DNA from: Geodermatophilus siccatus
Lineage (GTDB): Bacteria > Actinomycetota > Actinomycetes > Mycobacteriales > Geodermatophilaceae
Length of the DNA: 64,000 nt
Assembly: GCF_900103785.1 (NCBI RefSeq)
Contig: NZ_FNHE01000002.1
Span: 310,001-374,000, forward strand
Direction of reading: 5' to 3'
In this document: positions 7,658 through 16,104 of the stretch, piece by piece
Position numbering within the stretch: position 1 is the stretch's first letter
Layout: each line of letters opens with the position of its first letter
Made by a program: the position numbers and the translations under genes
The notes under the pieces: model-generated
What the model was told of the DNA's origin: nothing
The model's input: the letters and a program-made list of their open reading frames with translations, nothing else
Database searches by the model: none

Positions 7658-9581
7658 GGTCCACGTCTCCGTCCTGTGCCTGGTGCGGCCCTCGGGCGAG
7701 CCGCGGAGGGTGCGCGGGGATGCGTTCCTGCGGGGACCGGAGCTCTTCCAGGTCGCGGAGCCACCGCTCGCAGGCGAACGTGTCCGACAAGGCCACCGGG
7801 ACGTCCTCCGACGTCCACAGTGACGTGGAGCAAGCGGTCCGCAGGGCGCCGGCGTCGATCAGCCCGAGCCGGGCGAGGCGCGAGTCCTCGCAGAGTGCCA
7901 CCAGCTCCTCCCGGTTCTCGCGGATGCCTCGGAGCACGAGGCTCGTGCCGTCCGGCTTGCTGACCCGTGCCAAGGAGCGGGGAGGAACGACCCCGCGCAT
8001 GGCCGCGGTCAGCAGTGGCTTGTACCGCCACGGGTGGGCACGTTCCTCAGGACGTACCGCGAGGCACGCCTCGAGGACGGCGTCGTCGAGGAACGGGTTG
8101 CTCACCGGCAGTCCGATCGACGCCGCGAACTGGGCGGCGCGACGGATCTTCTGCCCCGTCTCGACGGCTCCCCGCAGGAGCTCGTCCTGGGCGGCGTCCC
8201 GCGAGAGCACCCGGAACTCGTCGGCGGCCCGGAGCATGCGGCTGCGCACCAGTTCCACGGTTCTCGGGGTCACCCATGCCGGGAGGCTCGCCGCCACCGG
8301 CGCTCGGTCGTCCCTGGGCAGGTCCCTCGTGTCGACGAGTCCGGCACGCAGGCACCGGGCGCTCCGCTGGAGCAGTTCTCGCGGGTCGGGCGGACGGAGC
8401 GCTCGTACGGTCGTCCGCCAGGACCAGCGGCCGAACGCGCGGAAGGCACGGAGGTGTGACAGCGCGAGCAGTGGCCGACGGCGCACCAGGCCGGGGAGGT
8501 AGCTCTCCGAGTCGCCGAGCAACTCGTCCCCGCCTTCCCCCTTCAGGCGCAACTCCACGCCCCGCTCCCTCAGCAGCGCGGCGACCGCACGCTCGGCGGC
8601 CTGGTCGACGATGTCGGGGTGCGGCTCGTCCAGCGGCTCTGCCGGTCCCGTGATCCCGGTGTAGTGCAGCGGGAGTTCCGATGCCGAGACGACGAGCCGC
8701 TGCACGTGCGGGATCCCCTCGGCTGCCAGATCCGCCCACATCGGATCGTCGTCGCGGGGGTCGCCCGTGTCGGAGGTGAAGGTGGTCAACGGCCGCCCGC
8801 CGGCCGCCGCCAGGTAGCACAGCGATGTCGAGTCCAGCCCCCCTGACAGGTCGGAGCCGAGCACCCGTCCGCTCGAGCGACGCGCAGTGACGGCTGCGTC
8901 CAGCGCCTGCCGGAGCACGAGGGCGCCTTCGTCGAGGCCCAGGTCGGCGTCGGGCGGGGTCCAGCGGGTGCCGACGCTGCCGTGCCCGCTCGGCGCGACG
9001 CGCAGGTAGCTGTCGGAGGCGATCGCGGCGACCCCCTGCCACAGGGAGTGGCTCGTCGTGATGCTCGGCAACGTGTCGCCCAGCAGGAGGAGCCGCGCGG
9101 CCAGGAGGCCCTCGTCGAGCCGGGCGCCGGTGAGCGTCGCGAGCACGTCCGCGCGGTCGGCGGCCACCGTGACCCCGGCGATCGTCGCGCAGAAGACCCT
9201 CCGCTCTCCGGACAGCGTGCCCTGCACGTGAGTGGTCCCATCGACCGAGGCGAGCAGGTGGAAGCTCCCCGGGATGCGCGCGAACGCGGCCGCGAGATCG
9301 GTGACGTCGTGGATTCGCGCTGCAGTTCTCTCGAGCGCGGCAACCTCTGCGGCGCACGCTCCCAGGACCGCGATCCGGACCCGTCCGGCGCTCGCGACCC
9401 GCAGATCGCGTACGTCCCAGTGGCCGATGAGCCAGGGGCGCCCGGAGGGATGGTCCACGCGACAGGCCGTGGGCGGCAGCACCGCCAGGATCTCGCAGCC
9501 GGCCACGCTGTCAGGTAATGCGAGGAACCACTCGGCCGCATGCGGGCGCGGTTCCCCATGGAATGGCGCAGTGTTGTTCAT
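7638..9581 (-). CDS. Lasso peptide macrolactam cyclase (asparagine synthetase homologue, C protein)
   Basis: A 647-aa homologue of asparagine synthetase B. It should adenylate the Asp side chain of the core and join it to the new N-terminal amine, closing the ring around the threaded tail. The ATP pyrophosphatase loop SGGLDSTS is present near residue 246. The glutaminase-like N-terminus starts MNNTAPFHG and lacks the catalytic Cys2 of true glutamine-dependent enzymes, as expected for lasso cyclases that need no ammonia. Start at ATG 9581. The gene follows the precursor after an intergenic region of 130 bp with two hairpins. Confidence 0.94.
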   Translation of the reverse strand: MNNTAPFHGEPRPHAAEWFLALPDSVAGCEILAVLPPTACRVDHPSGRPWLIGHWDVRDLRVASAGRVRIAVLGACAAEVAALERTAARIHDVTDLAAAFARIPGSFHLLASVDGTTHVQGTLSGERRVFCATIAGVTVAADRADVLATLTGARLDEGLLAARLLLLGDTLPSITTSHSLWQGVAAIASDSYLRVAPSGHGSVGTRWTPPDADLGLDEGALVLRQALDAAVTARRSSGRVLGSDLSGGLDSTSLCYLAAAGGRPLTTFTSDTGDPRDDDPMWADLAAEGIPHVQRLVVSASELPLHYTGITGPAEPLDEPHPDIVDQAAERAVAALLRERGVELRLKGEGGDELLGDSESYLPGLVRRRPLLALSHLRAFRAFGRWSWRTTVRALRPPDPRELLQRSARCLRAGLVDTRDLPRDDRAPVAASLPAWVTPRTVELVRSRMLRAADEFRVLSRDAAQDELLRGAVETGQKIRRAAQFAASIGLPVSNPFLDDAVLEACLAVRPEERAHPWRYKPLLTAAMRGVVPPRSLARVSKPDGTSLVLRGIRENREELVALCEDSRLARLGLIDAGALRTACSTSLWTSEDVPVALSDTFACERWLRDLEELRSPQERIPAHPPRLARGPHQAQDGDVDHAHAAT

Positions 9582-9621
9582 GCCGCCTCCTGCTCACACG
9601 CCGGTGATGCCGGATCGCGCC

Positions 9622-9658
9622 GTTCCGGTCCGCGGTTTGCGACGCCGCGGACCGGAAC
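9622..9658 (-). terminator. Perfect 14-bp hairpin between precursor and cyclase genes
   Basis: GTTCCGGTCCGCGG at 9622-9635 pairs perfectly with CCGCGGACCGGAAC at 9645-9658 around a 9-nt loop. No U-tract follows on the minus strand. The position, just after the precursor stop and before the cyclase start, suggests partial termination or 3'-end protection, so that more precursor mRNA than enzyme mRNA is made. That arrangement is known from several lasso operons. Confidence 0.65.
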
Positions 9659-9683
9659 AGTCAGGCGCCCACCTGCGCTCCCT

Positions 9684-9700
9684 TCCCCACCGGGTGGGGA
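9684..9700 (-). terminator. Second small hairpin after the lasso precursor gene
   Basis: TCCCCAC at 9684-9690 pairs with GTGGGGA at 9694-9700 around a 3-nt loop, 12 nt past the precursor stop codon. With the larger stem at 9622-9658 it makes a double stem-loop. Termination strength cannot be judged by eye. Confidence 0.5.
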
Positions 9701-9711
9701 GGGGTTGGCGA

Positions 9712-9837
9712 TCAGTAGCCGTGCCCGCCCTTCGGACGACGGTTCTTGCAGCGGTGGTCATGGCCGCGCTTCCGCTTGGGGGCGCGCGTCAGATCGGCGA
9801 ACGACCCGGTCTCGACCAGCGTCGGCGTCTCGTACAT
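9712..9837 (-). CDS. Lasso peptide precursor with polycationic core
   Basis: A 41-aa precursor. Leader residues 1-18 (MYETPTLVETGSFADLTR) hold the RRE-binding pattern YxxPxLxxxGxF and the conserved Thr at position -2 before the cut. The predicted core starts at Ala19. Its first nine residues, APKRKRGHD, would form the ring between the Ala1 amine and Asp9, which is the only acidic residue in the core. The tail HRCKNRRPKGGHGY completes a 23-residue peptide with 9 Lys/Arg, 3 His and one Cys. ATG at 9837 follows AGGGAGG at good spacing. The cleavage point and ring are inferred from family rules; such a basic core is exceptional. Confidence 0.9.
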   Translation of the reverse strand: MYETPTLVETGSFADLTRAPKRKRGHDHRCKNRRPKGGHGY

Positions 9838-9894
9838 GTTCTTCCCTCCCTTCTGGATACCCGGCCCGGTCCTGCCCGAGAGGAATGCACAGTG

Positions 9895-9923
9895 GATTCG
9901 GGCCTCGATCGGATTGATTCGGG
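9895..9923. repeat. Direct repeat GATTCGGG, 21-bp period
   Basis: GATTCGGG occurs at 9895-9902 and again at 9916-9923, two helical turns apart, with a related GATCGGAT between them (9907-9914). SARP activators bind short direct repeats spaced by helical turns near the -35 region, so this is a candidate site. However, it lies downstream of the best precursor promoter, which weakens the case. Confidence 0.35.
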
Positions 9924-9951
9924 TTCGCACCCTTTTCCTCTCGGGAGGATG

Positions 9952-9980
9952 ACGATCGATCAATGGCCACCGACTGTCAA
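9952..9980 (-). promoter_or_regulatory. Putative promoter of the lasso operon
   Basis: On the minus strand a consensus -35 hexamer TTGACA (9980 to 9975) is followed after 17 bp by GATCGT (9957 to 9952), which keeps the key A2 and T6 of a -10 box. Transcription would start near 9945 and give a leader of about 108 nt before the precursor ATG. Confidence 0.5.
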
Positions 9981-10017
9981 CACCGCGGACCTCGGTCACC
10001 GTGAAGTCTAGAGATGG

Positions 10018-10058
10018 CCCTACCGTGGTCGACGGGTTGTTCCCCCGAGACGGTAGGG
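10018..10058. repeat. Inverted repeat CCCTACCGT / ACGGTAGGG
   Basis: Perfect 9-bp arms at 10018-10026 and 10050-10058, separated by 23 nt. It lies upstream of the putative lasso promoter and in the 5' region of the regulator gene. It could be a regulator binding site or an RNA hairpin in the regulator leader. Confidence 0.55.
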
Positions 10059-10078
10059 ATGGCCACCTCGGTGGCGAC

Positions 10079-10104
10079 GTGTTCTCCAGCCATTCGGAGA
10101 ACAC
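10079..10104. repeat. Inverted repeat GTGTTCTCC / GGAGAACAC next to a ribosome site
   Basis: Perfect 9-bp arms at 10079-10087 and 10096-10104 with an 8-nt loop. One base later comes GGAGGAG (10106-10112) and the ATG at 10117. As DNA it resembles a dimeric repressor site. As RNA it is a hairpin abutting a Shine-Dalgarno sequence, which argues that the 10117 start may be used under some conditions. Confidence 0.5.
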
Positions 10105-10341
10105 CGGAGGAGCCGCATGGTGACGTTCCCGGAAGGAGTGCAGCCGGCCGGAGGAATTGTCAGCGGTCCTGGCGCGCACGAGGCCACCACGTGCCTCTCC
10201 GCGTCGACCTCGATCGAGGCACCGGAGCGCGATCCGGCCCCTGCGCAGCCCGGCGGGATCCGGCCCAGCAGGTATCAGCAGGTCGCCGCCGGGGTCTGTT
10301 CTGCAGGATCCCTGCGGCACACCGCTGGAGGCCCCGTCGCG

Positions 10342-13300
10342 ATGACCGCTCCCTCCCCGTCGCCGTGCCGCCAGGAACCGTCCGCCTCACCATCCGGGCC
10401 GGTCCGCATCCGGGTGCTGGGGCCGCTGGAGGTACTCTGCGACGCGACCCCCGTCGCCATCAGCGGGCGCAAGGAGCGCGCCCTGGTGGTGCTGCTGGCG
10501 CTGCACGCCGGACGCGTGGTGCCGGCGGAGACGTTGATCGAGGCGTTGTGGGGTCCCGAACCCCCGGTCTCGGCGGAGGCGTCGCTGCGGGTCCTGGTGG
10601 CGCGGGTGCGCAAGGCGCTGGCCGGAGCCGGGGCGCGGGACGTGGTGCTGACCCGGGCGCCGGGCTATCTCCTCGCCGGCGCAGAGGTCGACACGCAGCT
10701 GTTCGAACGGCTCAACGCCCGGGGGCGAGCGGAGCTGGCGGCCGGGCGCCCTCAGGCGGCGGCCGCCGCGCTGGGCGAGGCGCTGGCGCTGTGGCGGGCC
10801 GACCGGCTGGCCGAGACCGGCAGTGCGGCGCTGCGAGCCGAGTCAGCCCGGCTGGAGGAGGCGCGACTGGCCGCGGTGGAGGCCCGCATCGAGGCCGATC
10901 TGGGTTGCGGCCGGCACGCCGAGCTGGTCGGTGAGCTGGAGCTGCTGTGCCGGGCCCAGCCGCTGCGGGAGCGGCTGTGGGCCCACCGGATCACCGCTCT
11001 CTACCGCTGCGGGCGCCAGGCCGACGCGCTGGGCGCCTACCAGCAGCTGCGGGCCACCCTGGCCGACGAGCTCGGCATCGACCCCAGCCCCGAGCTGCGC
11101 CGCCTGGAGACCGCCGTCCTGACCCAGGACCCCTCTCTCGCCGGAGCAGGACCCCGTCAGGCCGACGACGACCCGGCCGGCCGGGAGCCGTGGTGCCCGC
11201 CGGGGTCCGGCGGCCGGCCGGGGCTCCCCGGCGCCCTGCCGCGGGTGTGGCGCGTGCCGGCCCGCAATCCGCGCTTCACCGGCCGGGAGGGCATGCTCCG
11301 CGAGCTGCGCCGACGGCTGGGCGCCGGTGGGGCCACGCTGGTGGTGCAGGCCCTGTACGGGATGGGCGGAGTGGGCAAGACCCAGCTGGCGCTCGAGTAC
11401 GCGCACCGGTTCGCCGCCGACTACGACCTGGTGTGGTGGATCGACGCCGAGCAGCCGGTGCTCATCCCCGACCAGTTGGCCGTCCTCGCCGCTCGGCTGG
11501 ACGTGCCGGCCGGGACCACGGTCGCCGACACGGTGGACCGGCTGCTCGCGGAGTTGCGTCATCGGACCCGCTGGCTGCTGGTCTTCGACAACGCCGAGCG
11601 GCCGGCCGACGTCGCCGATCTCCGGCCCGGCGGGCCAGGACACGTGCTCATCACCTCCCGCTCCCCCGGCTGGGGCGCCCTCGGCGGGCGGCTGGAGGTC
11701 GACGTGCTGGCCCGAACCGAGACCATCGCGCTGTTGCGGGCCCGGATCCCGGGGCTGGACGACGAGTCGGCCGACGCCCTCGCCGCCGAACTCGGCGACC
11801 TGCCGCTGGCCGCGGCGCAGGCCGCCGCCTACCTGGAGCAGACCGCGCTACCGGCGGCGGACTACCTGCGCCGTTTCCGCGCCCACCGCGCCGATCTGCT
11901 CCACCGCGGTGAGGTGGTGGGCTATGCCGGGCGGCTCGACACCACCTGGGAGCTGTCGCTGGAGCGGCTGCGCCACGAGGACCCGGCCGCCGTGCAGCTG
12001 CTGCAGCTGGCCGCCCACCTGGCGCCCGAACCCGTCCCCCTGACCCTCTTCGGCGACCACCCGGAGCTGCTGGACGAGCCGCTGCGCAGCGCCGCCGCCG
12101 ACCCCGACGCCCTGGCCGACACCGTCGGGGCGCTGGTCGGGTACTCCCTGGCCCGCCGCTCCCCCGACGGCTTCCAGGTGCACCGGCTCGTGCAGGCGGT
12201 CATCCGCCGCCAGCTGCCCGCCGAGCGGCTGCAGACCACCACGCACCACGTGGTCGCGCTGCTCGCCGCCGCCTCCCCGGGCGACCCGGAGGATCCGGTC
12301 AGCCGGGCGGCCTACGCCCGGCTCGCCGCGCACGTACTGGCCACCGCCCCACTGAGTGCTCACCATCCCGGCGGCCGACGACTGGCCCTGGACCTCAGCC
12401 GCCACCTGCAAGCACGCGGAGACAGCTCCGGCAGCCGAGCCGTCGCCGAGCAGCTGCTCGACCACTGGCGGCAGGAGCTCGGCCCGGACCACCCCGACAC
12501 GCTGAGCGCCGCCAGCAGCCTCACCCGTGCCCTGGTCCAGCTGGGCGAGGTGGAGCCGGGCCGCGCCCTGGCCGAGGACGCCCTGCGGCGCTGCCGCCGG
12601 GTGCTGGGCCCGGACCACCCCACCACCCTGCACGCGGCGACCGTCCTCGCCCACGCCCTGCTCGGGCTGGGGAAGGTGGGGTCGGCCCGTCCCCTGGCCG
12701 AGGACGCCCTGCGGCGCTGCCGCCGGGTGCTGGGCCCGGACCACCCCACCACCCTGCACGCGGCGACCGTCCTGGCCCGCGCTCTGGTCGAGGTGGGCGA
12801 CGTCGGGCCCGCCCGTGCCCTGGGCGAGGACACCCTGCGGCGCTGCCGCCGGGTGCTGGGCCCGGACCACCCCACCACCCTGCACGCGGCGACCGTCCTG
12901 GCCCGCGCTCTGGTCGAGGTGGGCGACGTCGGGCCCGCCCGTGCCCTGGGCGAGGACACCCTGCGGCGCTGCCGCCGGGTGCTGGGCCCGGACCACCCCA
13001 CCACCCTGCACGCGGCGACCGTCCTGGCCCGCGCTCTGGTCGAGGTGGGCGACGTCGGGCCCGCCCGTGCCCTGGGCGAGGACACCCTGCGGCGCTGCCG
13101 CCGGGTGCTGGGCCCGGACCAGGCGAGGACCCTGTGGTCGGCCGCCGCCCTGACCCTCGCCCTGGTCCAACTCGGCGAGGTCGAGCCCGCCCGCACCCTC
13201 GGCCAGGACACCCTCCGGCGCTGCCGCCGGGCGCTGGGCAGGGACCACGCGACGACCCTGTTGGCGGCCGCCGCCCTGACCCTCGCCCTGGCCCGGCTCG

Positions 13301-13563
13301 GCGAGGTCGAGCCCGCCCGCACCCTCGGCCAGGACACCCTCGGACGCTGTCACCGGGTGCTCGACCCGGACCACGTGATCGCCTTGTGGGCGGCGACCGC
13401 CCTGACCGTCGCCCTGGCCCGGCTCGGCGACGCCGAGCCCGCCGGCACCCTGGGTCAGGCCACCCTGCAGCGCTGTTGCCGGGTGCTCGGCCCGGACCAC
13501 CCGACCACCCCGTACCTCACCGAGGCCGCCAGCGCTGCCCCCCGTCCCCGCACCGAGCCCTGA
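10342..13563 (+). CDS. SARP/AfsR-type regulator with NB-ARC ATPase and 42-residue TPR repeats
   Basis: A 1073-aa multidomain activator. Order: OmpR-like winged helix ([11 protein letters not shown] to GYLLAG), bacterial transcriptional activation domain (TQLFERL to SPELRRLE), an NB-ARC ATPase with P-loop GMGGVGKT at residues 340-347, then eight tetratricopeptide units of exactly 42 residues of the [11 protein letters not shown] type. SARPs bind direct repeats and switch on secondary-metabolite operons; the ATPase and TPR parts sense signals. ATG 10342 has GGAGG 10 nt upstream and starts just before the DNA-binding domain. ATG 10117 with GGAGGAG would add 75 low-complexity residues. It is divergent from the lasso operon, its probable target. 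Confidence 0.88.
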   Translation: MTAPSPSPCRQEPSASPSGPVRIRVLGPLEVLCDATPVAISGRKERALVVLLALHAGRVVPAETLIEALWGPEPPVSAEASLRVLVARVRKALAGAGARDVVLTRAPGYLLAGAEVDTQLFERLNARGRAELAAGRPQAAAAALGEALALWRADRLAETGSAALRAESARLEEARLAAVEARIEADLGCGRHAELVGELELLCRAQPLRERLWAHRITALYRCGRQADALGAYQQLRATLADELGIDPSPELRRLETAVLTQDPSLAGAGPRQADDDPAGREPWCPPGSGGRPGLPGALPRVWRVPARNPRFTGREGMLRELRRRLGAGGATLVVQALYGMGGVGKTQLALEYAHRFAADYDLVWWIDAEQPVLIPDQLAVLAARLDVPAGTTVADTVDRLLAELRHRTRWLLVFDNAERPADVADLRPGGPGHVLITSRSPGWGALGGRLEVDVLARTETIALLRARIPGLDDESADALAAELGDLPLAAAQAAAYLEQTALPAADYLRRFRAHRADLLHRGEVVGYAGRLDTTWELSLERLRHEDPAAVQLLQLAAHLAPEPVPLTLFGDHPELLDEPLRSAAADPDALADTVGALVGYSLARRSPDGFQVHRLVQAVIRRQLPAERLQTTTHHVVALLAAASPGDPEDPVSRAAYARLAAHVLATAPLSAHHPGGRRLALDLSRHLQARGDSSGSRAVAEQLLDHWRQELGPDHPDTLSAASSLTRALVQLGEVEPGRALAEDALRRCRRVLGPDHPTTLHAATVLAHALLGLGKVGSARPLAEDALRRCRRVLGPDHPTTLHAATVLARALVEVGDVGPARALGEDTLRRCRRVLGPDHPTTLHAATVLARALVEVGDVGPARALGEDTLRRCRRVLGPDHPTTLHAATVLARALVEVGDVGPARALGEDTLRRCRRVLGPDQARTLWSAAALTLALVQLGEVEPARTLGQDTLRRCRRALGRDHATTLLAAAALTLALARLGEVEPARTLGQDTLGRCHRVLDPDHVIALWAATALTVALARLGDAEPAGTLGQATLQRCCRVLGPDHPTTPYLTEAASAAPRPRTEP
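12562..13119 (+). repeat. Tandem 126-bp repeats in the SARP gene
   Basis: The TPR-coding part has a 126-bp period. The copies 12775-12900 and 12901-13026 are identical at every base, and the copy from 13027 stays identical until about 13119, where it diverges. Units before 12775 are similar but not identical. The length equals one 42-residue TPR unit, so copy-number change keeps the reading frame. Confidence 0.95.
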
Positions 13564-13844
13564 GTCGGGGAGCTGCTCGCCCCCGCCCCGGCGACCGCGA
13601 GGCAGGACGGAGCCTCGAGGTCCAGGAGCAGGTCGTGGCGTCGTCCCGACGGGGCTCGACGCCGACCGCAACCACTCCGCAAGCCGACCGCTATCGGGAG
13701 CAGCGACCGTCCTGTCGTCGGGCTGGGCCCCGACGACGGAGGTCCCGGGCCGGAGCGAGAGACCCCTCACGCCACTCCTCGCGACCTCCGTCTCCGGACC
13801 GTTGCGGACCGCGACCGGTCCGACGACGCGGAAGGAGCGAGAGC

Positions 13845-14726
13845 ATGACCGAGGGAGTTCGCACCCCGGACCTGCACCCGGGGCGGGCGGGTCTGCAACC
13901 ACCCGGGGTGCCGGTGCGCACGATGGAGCGGGTCACGGCCGGCGTGGCGGAGCTCGAGGCCGACGTGCGGGGGTCGGGGGACGCGGTCGTGTTCATCCAC
14001 GGCCTCGGCGTGGCGGACACCTTCGCACCCGTGGTCGAGGAGCTGGCGTCCGCCGGCACCCACCGGCTCATCCGCTACCGCCGCCGTGGTTACGGCGGGA
14101 GCGGTCCCCGGCAGGGTCGCCGCACCTCGATCGAGGAGCACGCCGCCGACTGCGTGGCCCTGCTGGCGGCGCTCGGTGTTCCGAGAGCGCACCTCGTGGG
14201 CCACTCCTACGGCGGCTGCGTGGCCCTGCAGGCGGCCGTCGACCACCCGGAGGTGGTGAGCAGTCTGGTCCTGCTCGAACCCGCGGTGTTCCGCGAGCCC
14301 GACAAAGGACCCCTGCGGAGCGAGCTGGGTCGCTTCGTCGCGCTGCACCGGGCCGGCGACGACGCCGCAGCGGTCGACGGCTTCTGGTCGTTCGTGGGTG
14401 GCCCGGACTGGCGGGAGGACATGAGCCGCACGGTCCCTGGCGCGCCGGAGCAGGCGGTGGTCGACGCGGCCGCCGCGTTCGACTCCGACGTCCCCTCGGC
14501 TCCCGCGTGGCGGTTCGGAGCGGAACAGGCGGCGGCCGTCGTCCGTCCGGCGCTCCACGTCCTCGGGTCCGGCACCCTGCCGGTGTTCCGTGCGGGTGCC
14601 GAGCTGCTGTGCTCGTGGCTGCCACGGGTGGAGCGGGCGACGCTGCCCGACGCGAACCACCTGCTGCACGTGCAGCAGCCGGAGCGCGCAGCCGCGCTCA
14701 TCGCCGACTTCGTCACGCGGGTCTGA
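13845..14726 (+). CDS. Alpha/beta hydrolase
   Basis: A 293-aa alpha/beta hydrolase. It shows the oxyanion segment VVFIHGLG, the nucleophile elbow GHSYGG, and a C-terminal histidine in PDANHLLHV. These are typical of the proline iminopeptidase and C-C bond hydrolase groups, so an ester, lactone or ring-fission product is a plausible substrate. The ATG at 13845 follows GGAAGGAG. It precedes an extradiol dioxygenase gene on the same strand, 202 bp away, which favours a role in aromatic breakdown, but the gap may contain a separate promoter. Confidence 0.85.
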   Translation: MTEGVRTPDLHPGRAGLQPPGVPVRTMERVTAGVAELEADVRGSGDAVVFIHGLGVADTFAPVVEELASAGTHRLIRYRRRGYGGSGPRQGRRTSIEEHAADCVALLAALGVPRAHLVGHSYGGCVALQAAVDHPEVVSSLVLLEPAVFREPDKGPLRSELGRFVALHRAGDDAAAVDGFWSFVGGPDWREDMSRTVPGAPEQAVVDAAAAFDSDVPSAPAWRFGAEQAAAVVRPALHVLGSGTLPVFRAGAELLCSWLPRVERATLPDANHLLHVQQPERAAALIADFVTRV

Positions 14727-14928
14727 GCACCCGCACCGCCGCGACCTGCCAGCCGGCTCAGGTGCCCCCGTCGAGACAGGGCAGTGGCGGACGCGGTCCT
14801 GCCCAGCCGGGACCACCCACTCGCGCAGAGGACCGCCGGTGCGACGTCCGCGCTCCTGAGCCACCTCTCGCGTCGCCCGGCGAACAGGCGGCGCACACAG
14901 ACCCTCGGATCGAACAGGAGAACCCGCC

Positions 14929-15999
14929 GTGGCAGACATCCTGGGCATCGGCCTGACGCACTACCCGCCGCTGATCGGGACCGACGAGGACATGGCCGAC
15001 GTCCTGCGGTGGACGTTGTCCGATCCCGACATCCCGGCCGAGCGCAAGGAGCCGACGTCGTGGCCGGAGTTGATGCGCACCGAGTGGGGCGCCGACGGAG
15101 GCACGGCCGCGGCGGCCCGGCACCGCGCCGCGCTGTGCGCGGGTCTCGCCCGCTGCCGGGCTGCGCTGGACGCGTTCGCCCCGGACGTCGTGGTGGTCTG
15201 GGGCGACGACCAGTACGAGATCTTCCGGGAGGAACTCGTCCCGGCGTTCTGCGTGCTGGCCTACGACGACCTGGAGGTCCGGCCGTTGGCCAGGTCGGCC
15301 GCCCGCGGCAAGCCCAACGCCTGGGGTCTCCCCGGCGATCTGACCCTCACCGTGCGCGGCGCGCCCGACATCGGCCGCGAGATCGCCGCGGCCCTGCTCG
15401 AGGCCGGCTTCGACGTGGCCTACGCCTACCGCAAGCCCGCAGACGCCCCGTTCCCGCACGCCTTCGTCAACACCCAGCTCTTCCTCGACTACGAGCACGC
15501 CGGCACCCGGTTCCCCTATCCCGTGGTGCCGATCGCGGTGAACTGCTACGGCCGGCACGTGATCGCCCGCAAGGGCGGCAGGGTCCGCTGCGCCGACATC
15601 GCGGGCGAGCGACTCGACCCGCCAGGTCCCAGCCCAGCCCGCTGCTACGCGCTCGGTGGTGCACTGGCCGCCGCGCTGCGCGACGGGCCGCATCGAGTGG
15701 CACTCGTGGCGTCGTCGAGCTGGTCGCACGCCTTCCTCGTGGACGAGAACTGGCACCTGCGCCCGGACACGGCCGCCGACCGGGAGCTCTACGCCGCACT
15801 GGCAGCCGGCGACTACGGCTCCTGGCTCGAGGTCACCACGGAGGACGTCGTCGCCGCCGGCCAGCACGAGGTGCTCAACTGGTTCTGCCTGCTGGGGGCG
15901 ATGGCCGAGCTGGGCTGCACGCCGAGCTGGTCCACCTTCGTCGAGACGGACGTCTTCAACTCCAACAAGTGCTTCGCGGTGTTCGACCGACCTCAGTGA
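14929..15999 (+). CDS. Class III extradiol ring-cleavage dioxygenase (LigB-like)
   Basis: A 356-aa member of the LigB superfamily, which opens catechol-type rings next to the two hydroxyls using non-haem Fe(II) and O2. The N-terminal GLTHYPPLI contributes a metal histidine in this family. VVVVWGDDQYEIF, SSWSHAF (second His region) and a C-terminal acidic segment also fit the fold. GTG at 14929 follows AGGAG. An RraA-type aldolase gene lies convergently next door; RraA-like aldolases act late in protocatechuate or gallate 4,5-cleavage, so protocatechuate, gallate or a methylated relative is the most likely substrate. Exact specificity is unknown. Confidence 0.82.
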   Translation: MADILGIGLTHYPPLIGTDEDMADVLRWTLSDPDIPAERKEPTSWPELMRTEWGADGGTAAAARHRAALCAGLARCRAALDAFAPDVVVVWGDDQYEIFREELVPAFCVLAYDDLEVRPLARSAARGKPNAWGLPGDLTLTVRGAPDIGREIAAALLEAGFDVAYAYRKPADAPFPHAFVNTQLFLDYEHAGTRFPYPVVPIAVNCYGRHVIARKGGRVRCADIAGERLDPPGPSPARCYALGGALAAALRDGPHRVALVASSSWSHAFLVDENWHLRPDTAADRELYAALAAGDYGSWLEVTTEDVVAAGQHEVLNWFCLLGAMAELGCTPSWSTFVETDVFNSNKCFAVFDRPQ

Positions 16000-16104
16000 G
16001 GGGCTGCCCACTCCTGGAGCAGCGCCGCGGAGCGGTCGGCGGCTCCCCCCGGGCGGGGTGCACGTGCCGGCGGACGGGGAGCGGGAGCGCGGCCGCGGGC
16101 GTCG

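Larger units (their letters stand above)
9838..10341. other. Divergent control region between lasso operon and SARP gene
   Basis: About 500 bp separate the precursor start (minus) from the preferred regulator start (plus). It contains a TTGACA-type promoter facing the precursor, a pair of GATTCGGG repeats, and two perfect 9-bp inverted repeats at 10018-10058 and 10079-10104. An alternative upstream start for the regulator is at 10117. From 10117 to 10341 the frame is open, but its third-codon-position GC is lower than in the body of the gene. Confidence 0.6.

Noticed and set aside
12562..13119. CRISPR-like or satellite repeat array
   Set aside because: The 126-bp repeats are in frame and encode TPR units; there are no spacers.
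11848..13902. A 684-codon frame antisense to the SARP gene with repeated sequence
   Set aside because: The repeats only reflect the 126-bp TPR array on the other strand; no start context or known domain.
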